A DNA stretch of 7,744 bases from Lachnospiraceae bacterium UBA3632. Its GTDB lineage: Bacteria > Bacillota > Clostridia > Lachnospirales > Lachnospiraceae. The notes under the pieces are model-generated. The model was not told the DNA's origin and searched no databases. It worked only from the letters and a program-made list of their open reading frames with translations. The translations under genes were made by a program, and so were the position numbers. The stretch is from NCBI GenBank assembly GCA_002373975.1, contig DFKZ01000106.1:1-7744 (forward strand), read 5' to 3'. The first letter of the stretch is position 1; every line of letters starts with the position of its first letter. Below, piece after piece: positions 1 to 5,537 of the stretch.

Positions 1-121
1 TATACATGATTATTACATCAGGTTGATATACTCTCGCGATATGAAGCAATGAACCATCGCGAACATTTACCTGTGAAATCGGATCTGTTCCTCCTACTGG
101 GGAAAAAAGAATTTTCTTCAT
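1..121 (-). CDS. csm6: Csm6, N-terminal 40 residues (CARF domain start), truncated by window edge
   Basis: The frame starts with ATG at 121 and stays open to the left edge. It begins MKKILFSPVGGTDPIS and continues with GSLLHIARVYQPDVIIMY. Csm6 proteins of type III-A systems begin in this way: a first beta strand, the glycine-rich turn with T-D-P of the CARF fold, then a helix with LLHIAR and a strand ending in Y. The CARF domain binds the cyclic oligoadenylate made by Cas10 and switches on a C-terminal HEPN ribonuclease, which lies outside this window. A GAGGAGG ribosome site stands 4 nt before the ATG. The gene follows cas2 by 41 nt on the same strand. A related CARF protein such as Can1 or Card1 cannot be excluded from 40 residues, but the context favours Csm6. 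Confidence 0.82.
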   Translation of the reverse strand, partial: MKKILFSPVGGTDPISQVNVRDGSLLHIARVYQPDVIIMY

Positions 122-125
122 TTTG

Positions 126-132
126 CCTCCTC
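126..132 (-). promoter_or_regulatory. Ribosome binding site of csm6
   Basis: GAGGAGG on the minus strand, 4 nt before the ATG at 121. It fixes the start of a gene that is otherwise cut by the window edge. It lies in the 41-nt gap after cas2, in which I see no terminator-like hairpin. Confidence 0.75.
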
Positions 133-162
133 ATAATCGAATTTATTAGCCGAATCATGGCT

Positions 163-480
163 TCATAGAATAATAGTCTCTTCTGCTTTAATAGCTTTAG
201 AATTACCAAAGAGTCGCACCTCACCGACTCCTCGAATTTTGGACACACGAACAGTATCTTCAGAAGAATTAATTAATGTCGGAATCTCTTTTACCAATTG
301 ATCAAACAGCTTTTCATCGATGATAGCTTCAAATGCAGACTTCTGCACACGAAAACCATACCCTTGAAGCACCTTTGCGAACTTATTCCTCGTCTTGTTC
401 TTAATGATATCGTAAATCTCAATAACATACACCTGCTTCTTTCGACCACCTTCTTCCGTATTCCAGAAATAATTCTCCAT
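163..480 (-). CDS. cas2: CRISPR adaptation protein Cas2
   Basis: Cas2 is the small ferredoxin-fold partner of Cas1 in the spacer integration complex. This protein has 105 residues. The first strand VYVIEIYDI spans residues 17-25, with the conserved aspartate at D24. It is followed by the helix KNKTRNKFAKVLQGYG, then FRVQKSAFEA, the usual second strand and dimer region, and later EDTVRVSKI. About 16 residues (MENYFWNTEEGGRKKQ) precede the first strand, whereas most Cas2 proteins begin almost directly with it. The start at 480 is supported by GAGGTGA (485-491), formed by the end of cas1 and its stop codon, so the extension is probably real. The gap to cas1 is 4 nt, which indicates translational coupling. 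Confidence 0.93.
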   Translation of the reverse strand: MENYFWNTEEGGRKKQVYVIEIYDIIKNKTRNKFAKVLQGYGFRVQKSAFEAIIDEKLFDQLVKEIPTLINSSEDTVRVSKIRGVGEVRLFGNSKAIKAEETIIL

Positions 481-484
481 ATGT

Positions 485-1486
485 TCACCTCAGAATGATT
501 GGCTGATATTCAGATGCGTCGCCGGTCTCCAGCACACGTACATATCTATCAATTTGATAATCGATAGCCCGCCGAAAGCTCACAGAATAATCAAGGTATT
601 TCAAATACCTGGCCTCAGCAGCCAGCTTCTTATCAAGTTTCGAAATGAATGCCTTAAACACGTTATTACCCAGAATTACTCCGCCTTCTTCAGTCGTTTC
701 AAAATCGATTGCTGAGACCTCGTGTCCATTAATCATAGACAATACTGTAGAATCAACAATAACTGCGCGCCATTCCTCCATGAGATCACTTGCAAGCGTC
801 GGATGCTTCTCCCTATCCTTATGAAGCATTCCAAAATAGGCATTCATTCCTTTTGCCTCAATCTGGCCATAGATCTCATTCAGCAATATTGAATATCCCA
901 GGCTTAACATAGAGTTGAACGGGTCTTTCGGTGGTCTACGGTTTCTTCCTTCAAATGTGAACGCCGGATCAATCACCTTGGCAAGTCCCCTGAAATAGTT
1001 CTTAGCTACAAATCCCTCGCACCCCATAAGTTCGTTATCATCTTCTTTATATTGCAACAGACGCTTCATTCGTTCCATCTCGTGAATCTCATCTGAAACA
1101 TCTACATTGTGATTTCTGGCATAACGTCTCAGCACGACAATCTGATTCTGGACTTTTGCGCTGATAATACTCTTGGCAAATGCAAGCTTTAGTGCAGGGT
1201 CATCACTTCGCCTCGCCTGAAGTCTCTGCCGAAAGACATTAACGTGGGAAGTGGATATCAATCTGCCATAATAGGCACCACTGGTTGAATAGAAAGAGAC
1301 TGTGACTCCGCTTTTCATGCATTCTTCCATGCATTGTGTTGTCATCTGTACGTTGCCAAAAATTTGTATGACTTCCATCGGATACGCAGGGAGACTGCGT
1401 TCCATCCCGTCCTTGCTTTTTACTACAAACCTGTTTCCGGAAAAGCTGATTTTAGCCCCTTGTTCACTTACATAAAGATAGCTCAT
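485..1486 (-). CDS. cas1: CRISPR integrase Cas1
   Basis: Cas1 is the metal-dependent integrase that, with Cas2, inserts new spacers at the leader end of the array. It has 333 residues, a normal length. An N-terminal beta domain (residues 1-80: SYLYVSEQGAKISF, then VTVSFYSTSGAYYGRL) precedes the helical catalytic domain. The catalytic residues are visible: E157 in GCEGFVAKNYF, H222 in GMLHKDREKHPTL, and D234/E237 in SDLMEEWR. The DPFNSMLSLGYSILL helix (188-202) is characteristic. The ATG lies 14 nt past the last degenerate CRISPR repeat and has only a weak ribosome site (GGTG, 1490-1493). Expression therefore probably depends on transcription through or from the array. The gene leads directly into cas2. 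Confidence 0.97.
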   Translation of the reverse strand: MSYLYVSEQGAKISFSGNRFVVKSKDGMERSLPAYPMEVIQIFGNVQMTTQCMEECMKSGVTVSFYSTSGAYYGRLISTSHVNVFRQRLQARRSDDPALKLAFAKSIISAKVQNQIVVLRRYARNHNVDVSDEIHEMERMKRLLQYKEDDNELMGCEGFVAKNYFRGLAKVIDPAFTFEGRNRRPPKDPFNSMLSLGYSILLNEIYGQIEAKGMNAYFGMLHKDREKHPTLASDLMEEWRAVIVDSTVLSMINGHEVSAIDFETTEEGGVILGNNVFKAFISKLDKKLAAEARYLKYLDYSVSFRRAIDYQIDRYVRVLETGDASEYQPIILR

Positions 1487-1500
1487 ATTGCACCAAATCG

Positions 1501-1536
1501 TAGCTCGTCCCCTCTCGGAGATCCTTATATCAAAAT
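1501..1536 (-). repeat. Degenerate terminal CRISPR repeat
   Basis: The middle of the repeat (1506-1530) matches the consensus exactly, but both ends differ. Plus positions 1501-1505 read TAGCT instead of GTTTC, so the minus-strand handle becomes ACGAGCTA. Positions 1531-1536 read CAAAAT instead of TCAAAT. The hairpin bases are intact, so a Cas6 cut after the GGGG run (between 1509 and 1508) remains possible. This is the last repeat before cas1. Confidence 0.92.
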
Positions 1537-1995
1537 GAAGAAAGACTGGATTTATGAAGCTCAGTTTGTGAAGTTTCCGTCCCCTCTCGGAGATCCTTAT
1601 ATCATTATTAGACAGATGGTACGTAACAGTTTACGGAGCACAGTTTCCGTCCCCTCTCGGAGATCCTTATATCCAAATTATGACTTTGCTTTCGAGTACA
1701 GCATCGCAAAGAAGTTTCCGTCCCCTCTCGGAGATCCTTATATTCAAATACATTGATTTTCATTATGTTTTCGAAAGTCCCATTGTTTCCGTCCCCTCTC
1801 GGAGATCCTTATATTCAAATTCAAGAGAAGGATCATCGCTTTGTACAGTTGTGTTTCCGTCCCCTCTCGGAGATCCTTATATTCAAATTTACACAGCGTG
1901 AAGTGTCCGAACTTGCTAAAGACGTGTTTCCGTCCCCTCTCGGAGATCCTTATATTCAAATCACAACTTGTGCAGATTCGAACCTGCCCGTTACC

Positions 1996-2031
1996 GTTTC
2001 CGTCCCCTCTCGGAGGTCCTTATATTCAAAT
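1996..2031 (-). repeat. Internal CRISPR repeat with one base change
   Basis: The only deviation among the eight leader-side repeats is G instead of A at plus position 2016. On the transcribed strand this turns U into C at repeat position 16, the base predicted to pair with the first A of the handle at the foot of the hairpin. The stem would keep its four inner pairs. Confidence 0.9.
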
Positions 2032-2250
2032 TCGCTTATGCTGCCGATCTTGACAAGCTGGATGCGTTTCCGTCCCCTCTCGGAGATCCTTATATTCAAA
2101 TGACTGCGAATTAAACGAACACGAACTTGCTGATATAGTTTCCGTCCCCTCTCGGAGATCCTTATATTCAAATTGATCCGGTCATTGATTATCTTGTGCA
2201 GCTTAGTTTCCGTCCCCTCTCGGAGATCCTTATATTCAAATCCTATCTTC

Positions 2251-2374
2251 CTCGCCCCGCATTAATCCAATCATTTTCACCCCTCTTGCGGCGCAAACAA
2301 AACTCGCCCCGCAAGAGGCACTAAATCCAATCAAAAAATCCCGTTTTTGCTGATAGATACGCATGCGGCGCAAA
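2251..2374. repeat. Three ordered pairs of direct repeats in the leader (A-B-C, A-B-C)
   Basis: CTCGCCCCGCA occurs at 2251-2261 and 2303-2313. AATCCAATCA occurs at 2264-2273 and 2324-2333. TGCGGCGCAAA occurs at 2287-2297 and 2364-2374. The order is the same in both sets, but the spacing grows (offsets 52, 60 and 77 nt). This suggests a tandem duplication that later gained insertions, or paired protein sites. Confidence 0.85.
2282..2318. repeat. Perfect 10-bp inverted repeat in the leader
   Basis: CCTCTTGCGG (2282-2291) pairs with CCGCAAGAGG (2309-2318) across a 17-nt loop. Neither strand has a T-run directly after the stem, so it is not a standard intrinsic terminator. It could be a protein site on DNA or an RNA hairpin between csm5 and the array. 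Confidence 0.8.
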
Positions 2375-2378
2375 ATCC

Positions 2379-3521
2379 TTAATTATTAACAAGCTTCAAG
2401 TTACATGTACCCATCTGGTATCCCTTCCCGCGATACTCGGTACACTTCAGCATATGCGGCGAAACACCCTGTCTTTTATCAAGATAGTGTTTATGCTGTT
2501 TTCCGACATTCCGTGGCAGGGTATGGTCGAACACTTTGATTGCAGTCTCCAGTCCATCACGATAGCCAAGCAACGGATACAGCACAGTCTTCGTGAAAAA
2601 TCCTGTTCCGCCTCCAAGATAGACCGTTCCGGAAGACGGTCTATCCGTCCTGGGATAGCGTTTAAGATAAAGGTCGTAGTAAAGATCATTAAATGCATCG
2701 ACTGCTGCCATGATGTCGTTAATTGTATATTGGCATATCTTAGGGTCAATCGTGATAGAGAAGCGAATCACTGTTCCAGGACGCAGGGACTCCCGCAGGA
2801 CATTAAGCTTGTTCACCTCACCATCCACCGTAACGTCCATCTTCTGGCAGAGGATAAGATTACTTGGTTCGATTGGGTCACTGTCACTCACAACCAGTCC
2901 TGACAGACAGTCATTCACTGCATTTTTTAACTGAATCTCTTTACCTCTTTCATCTTTTCGATGAAGGGTATGAAATGCAGTATTCTCAATATCTGAGATC
3001 TCGTTCTTTAAATACCTGTCGCGTCTTACACCACTTGCCCCTGCATTCCGGATAACCGCCGAAGCGGATGACCTGTATTTTCCCTGTGCAGACTGGAGTT
3101 CTCCTGCAAGCAAAACCGTCCGCAGCATTCCTTTAATTGAACTCCCCGGCACAAATGGTTTCCCGTAGCTGTCCTTCATACAGGTCTGAACGTCAACCCC
3201 CTTGCCTTTCTCAGCAAGAAGGTCTCCACCTTCCAGCCTGTATGCCACCCAGCGCTCATACTCAGTGCGAGGCACTTTCTGCCGGTCCAGCCAGACTCCA
3301 AGATCATCATACGGATTACCATTCATCAAAAAATCGGTGAATTCGTCCTCAAGTTGATATTTCCGGATCCCTCTGTAGAGGGCGGTCTCATCCGGGATCA
3401 GGACAGTCCCCTTACGCCACCGGAAAATGTACTCCTTCTTCAGCAGCTTCTTACCGCTGCCAATATGGACCGGTCCGACTGCCACCAGTTCCATACGATA
3501 ATGTTTCAAATACTCTGTCAT
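2379..3521 (-). CDS. csm5: Csm5, RAMP subunit at the head of the Csm complex
   Basis: Csm5 is the Cas7-like subunit at the crRNA 3' end of the type III-A complex, needed for crRNA maturation. The 380 residues contain the RAMP features in order: VGPVHIGSG (15-23), the PFVPGSSIKGMLRT loop and helix (122-135), and a late glycine-rich loop LGGGTGF (302-308). SGLVVSDSDPI (207-217) resembles the central strand of Csm5 proteins. Two starts are possible. ATG at 3521 is 7 nt after GGAGG (3529-3533) and overlaps the csm4 stop by 1 nt. GTG at 3524 is only 4 nt after it and overlaps by 4 nt. I prefer the ATG. Either way the gene is translationally coupled to csm4. It is the last csm gene before the leader. 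Confidence 0.95.
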   Translation of the reverse strand: MTEYLKHYRMELVAVGPVHIGSGKKLLKKEYIFRWRKGTVLIPDETALYRGIRKYQLEDEFTDFLMNGNPYDDLGVWLDRQKVPRTEYERWVAYRLEGGDLLAEKGKGVDVQTCMKDSYGKPFVPGSSIKGMLRTVLLAGELQSAQGKYRSSASAVIRNAGASGVRRDRYLKNEISDIENTAFHTLHRKDERGKEIQLKNAVNDCLSGLVVSDSDPIEPSNLILCQKMDVTVDGEVNKLNVLRESLRPGTVIRFSITIDPKICQYTINDIMAAVDAFNDLYYDLYLKRYPRTDRPSSGTVYLGGGTGFFTKTVLYPLLGYRDGLETAIKVFDHTLPRNVGKQHKHYLDKRQGVSPHMLKCTEYRGKGYQMGTCNLKLVNN

Positions 3522-4444
3522 CACTTCACCTCCGGAAGCGCAAGAAACATCGGCTTGCCATATCGGTATACAGGATGGTTGCCGGCGACTGAAACATCAT
3601 ACACATCCCCTGTGAAACGCTTTGCAAATGTCGATCCCGCCGCCAGCATATAAAGTTCCCTCTTTTTCAGGGGCTCGTCCGCGTAGGTCTCCGACGCTAC
3701 AAAGCCGCCTCTCTTCTTCACCTGAATGTGCGCATTTTCCATCGCCATTTCCATCTCATCCTCTTTCGGAAGAGAGATGGACATCGACATTACACATTTT
3801 GACGTTTGTTCGAACATTTTCGAATCGAGCACTTTTTCTTTCACAATCACGAACCGCCCGATTCCCGCACGGCGCTTTCCTCCGATTCCCGAATATGAAA
3901 GGCCCAGAAGCAGATCATACATGGCTGATTCCTGCTCCTCATCTTCAGCAGCAATAACGACATATAGGCCTGTATCCCTGCCAAAATATCGAACGCCGAC
4001 CACATAAGGCCTTGTCTCATCCTCCCCATGAATGGCGGCGGACACCTTCAGAACGGATTTACTGATCTCTTTGAGATTTTCCACCTCAGTGACGGCATCC
4101 AGATTCCCTTTCAGATATGTTCCTATCCCATCCATTGGGATATAGCCAAGCTTTTTAAAAGCCTTCTTCTTTACGGAGTCGCCCTTTGATTCTTTTACAT
4201 TCACCCTCATAAGCGGTCTGGGCACATACAATGTATCACCCAAAAACGGATACGCATCCGAGAGCAGTATCCTGCCGCCTTGAACGTTTTCAAGAAGCCA
4301 CTCTGCTCTTCCTGATGCCATGGCTTCCTGGTATAAGGCTGAAAACAAGGTATCCGCCGTAAACGAAAGGTCACTGTCATCAAGAGAAGAAGCGCCAATA
4401 TGTATGCCGTTCGGAAATTCGAGACAATAACACTTGTATCTCAT
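3521..4444 (-). CDS. csm4: Csm4, RAMP (Cas5-like) subunit that holds the crRNA 5' handle
   Basis: Csm4 binds the crRNA 5' handle and joins Cas10 to the Csm3 backbone. The 307 residues have an ordinary Csm4 length. The N-terminus MRYKCYCLEFPNGIHIG (1-17) is followed by SFTADTLFSALYQEAM (27-42), the conserved segment after the first strand. The RAMP glycine-rich loop is SGIGGKRRAGIGRF (185-198), and the C-terminal half carries a second ferredoxin-like fold with KRELYMLAAGSTF (261-273). The ribosome site is a G-run (4452-4457), 7 nt before the ATG. The gap to csm3 is 18 nt, and the stop codon overlaps the csm5 start. Confidence 0.95.
   Translation of the reverse strand: MRYKCYCLEFPNGIHIGASSLDDSDLSFTADTLFSALYQEAMASGRAEWLLENVQGGRILLSDAYPFLGDTLYVPRPLMRVNVKESKGDSVKKKAFKKLGYIPMDGIGTYLKGNLDAVTEVENLKEISKSVLKVSAAIHGEDETRPYVVGVRYFGRDTGLYVVIAAEDEEQESAMYDLLLGLSYSGIGGKRRAGIGRFVIVKEKVLDSKMFEQTSKCVMSMSISLPKEDEMEMAMENAHIQVKKRGGFVASETYADEPLKKRELYMLAAGSTFAKRFTGDVYDVSVAGNHPVYRYGKPMFLALPEVK
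3526..3533 (-). promoter_or_regulatory. Ribosome binding site of csm5
   Basis: GGAGGTGA inside the last codons of csm4. Its GGAGG core is 7 nt before the ATG at 3521 and 4 nt before the GTG at 3524, which favours the ATG as start. Confidence 0.7.
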
Positions 4445-4462
4445 AATGCTTCCCCCCGCCTA

Positions 4463-5128
4463 TCACTGACCTTTCAGGATCTGATTCACTTCACCCATCA
4501 TTTCTGAGGAGACAGTTCCAATCACACATTTTGCGGCAAGATTATCAAATTTCACCTTTCCATAGCCTCTCGACCCGCTGCCACCGATGTAGTCATATGT
4601 AAGAAGCTTCATCCCCTCTGCAAGGAGTGAGATATCATCAAGGACCTTGTTTTCATCATCAACTTCATATACTATGTCAACGGGGAACTTTGACCCGCGG
4701 ATCACGCGTTCGATCTGACGCGGATTTGCGACGGCTGTCAATCTGTTGATCGTGTTCTCAAACTTGATCTCTGTCAGGTTCTGGATTCCGCTCTGATACA
4801 GCTCATCTTTATTTTCAAGGATCATATCTGACACAAGGATATGCCCTTTGGGGATCTTACCGTTCACTTTTTTCGAGGTGCCAAACAGTCTGATAATGTT
4901 TTCCGGATCATCATCCGGCCTGCCCGGCATACCATTTGTGTACTGTCTTGCCAGCAATGTCCGCATCTTTCCCTTGAACGAACTGCCCGGAATCATCGGG
5001 AGGTTGGTTGCCGCATCACGTATAACAGGTGAATCCACCGCACCGATCGCTGCAAATGCAGATGAGCCGCCAATATGCGTTCCTGTCACTACTTCCATTG
5101 TTCCTGTGATCTGAATCTTTCCGTACAT
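4463..5128 (-). CDS. csm3: Csm3, backbone subunit and target-RNA nuclease
   Basis: Csm3 (Cas7 family) polymerises along the crRNA and cuts the bound target RNA every 6 nt. The 221 residues are typical. Visible features are the first strand and turn TGTHIGG (15-21), IGAVDSPVIRD (28-38) with D32 at the place of the catalytic aspartate known from S. epidermidis and S. thermophilus Csm3, PMIPGSSFKGKMRTLLA (44-60), the KFENTINRLTAVANPRQIERV stretch (122-142) that includes the thumb, and the glycine-rich loop GGSGSRGYGKVKF (182-194). RNA cleavage should therefore be intact. GGAGGG (5136-5141) lies 7 nt before the ATG. Gaps to csm2 and csm4 are 19 and 18 nt. Confidence 0.98.
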   Translation of the reverse strand: MYGKIQITGTMEVVTGTHIGGSSAFAAIGAVDSPVIRDAATNLPMIPGSSFKGKMRTLLARQYTNGMPGRPDDDPENIIRLFGTSKKVNGKIPKGHILVSDMILENKDELYQSGIQNLTEIKFENTINRLTAVANPRQIERVIRGSKFPVDIVYEVDDENKVLDDISLLAEGMKLLTYDYIGGSGSRGYGKVKFDNLAAKCVIGTVSSEMMGEVNQILKGQ

Positions 5129-5147
5129 CTATATTCCCTCCGCTCTT

Positions 5148-5537
5148 TCAGTCTTTTCCACCATAAAACTTGTGATAGGCAATCAGTGCTTCCATATATC
5201 TATTGAACAGTAAATATTTTGCCTTGCTGTTACCGATCTCATCGATGCATTCGATGATCTTCGCTTCTTTTACAAATGCTTTCACATCCCGGTCACGCCC
5301 CGCCTCATAGACAAACCGGATCTTCAGATAACTGATCCTCCCGCAGATATCATCATTCAATTTGTCTTCACGTATGACACGCACCTCATTATATATATCT
5401 GTGGACATGGATAGCAGGTTCCTTATCTTTGACGTCGTGACCATCTGCACATTTCCCCAGCGGTCCGTGTTCCTTGATAACTTCTCTATTACTTCTTCCG
5501 CTTTCTTAACATAATTCTCATTCGTCAATATCGCCAT
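5148..5537 (-). CDS. csm2: Csm2, small subunit of the Csm complex
   Basis: Csm2 is the small helical subunit that forms the second filament along the crRNA-target duplex. The 129 residues are predicted mostly helical and carry the family signature VTTSKIRNLLSMSTDIYN (33-50), followed by GRISYLKIRFVYEAGRD (66-82) and a C-terminal helix with LLFNRYMEALIAYHKFYGG (109-127). The start is fixed by AGGAGG (5547-5552), 9 nt before the ATG. The first 20 nt of the gene overlap the end of cas10, so its ribosome site lies inside the cas10 coding sequence. Confidence 0.95.
   Translation of the reverse strand: MAILTNENYVKKAEEVIEKLSRNTDRWGNVQMVTTSKIRNLLSMSTDIYNEVRVIREDKLNDDICGRISYLKIRFVYEAGRDRDVKAFVKEAKIIECIDEIGNSKAKYLLFNRYMEALIAYHKFYGGKD

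Larger units (their letters stand above)
1501..2241 (-). CRISPR. CRISPR array, 11 repeats and 10 spacers, type III-A repeat
   Basis: The 36-nt repeats start (plus coordinates) at 1501, 1573, 1643, 1714, 1785, 1853, 1926, 1996, 2066, 2138 and 2206. On the plus strand they begin GTTTCCGTCC and end TTATATTCAAAT. The ten spacers are 1537-1572, 1609-1642, 1679-1713, 1750-1784, 1821-1852, 1889-1925, 1962-1995, 2032-2065, 2102-2137 and 2174-2205, 32 to 37 nt long. Transcription is assigned to the minus strand for three reasons: the repeat then ends in ACGGAAAC, the crRNA 5' handle of S. thermophilus Csm; the cas genes share that strand; and the degenerate repeats (1501, 1573, 1643) lie at the far end. 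Read on that strand, UCUCC-GAGA-GGGGA can form a 5-bp stem (one G-U pair) with a GNRA loop, directly before the predicted Cas6 cut. Confidence 0.98.
2242..2378 (-). promoter_or_regulatory. CRISPR leader region between csm5 and the array
   Basis: These 137 nt lie between the csm5 stop codon and the leader-proximal repeat. They contain no open frame of note. The array's conserved end faces this side, so the region is the expected leader, where Cas1-Cas2 docks and where array transcription may start. It contains three pairs of direct repeats, a 10-bp inverted repeat, an 8-bp palindrome CGCATGCG (2360-2367) and an A-run/T-run pair (2333-2337 with 2344-2348). I could not find a convincing -35/-10 pair by eye, so the array may be read through from the csm operon. 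Confidence 0.75.

Noticed and set aside
18..248. 76-residue minus-strand open frame over the cas2 end and the csm6 start
   Set aside because: It lies in another frame over two better supported genes and resembles no protein I know.
1962..1995. Spacer resembling a tRNA T-arm (GTTCGAATC on the minus strand)
   Set aside because: The flanking bases do not form a 5-bp T stem with the normal 7-nt loop, and no other tRNA part is present. The spacer also reads as a plausible peptide on the plus strand.
1334..2103. Plus-strand open frames through the array with repeated FPSPLGDPYIQI peptides
   Set aside because: The peptide repeat is the translation of the CRISPR repeat; the frames have no ribosome sites and overlap the array and cas1.
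2332..2349. A-run/T-run hairpin with loop around CGGGA as a csm operon terminator
   Set aside because: The stem is one G-C pair plus A-T pairs, too weak for an intrinsic terminator. It may only bend DNA.
2242..2378. Sigma-A type promoter in the leader
   Set aside because: TTGTTT, TTGATT and GATTAAT-like pieces exist on the minus strand, but no pair with correct spacing and good matches to both boxes was found by eye.
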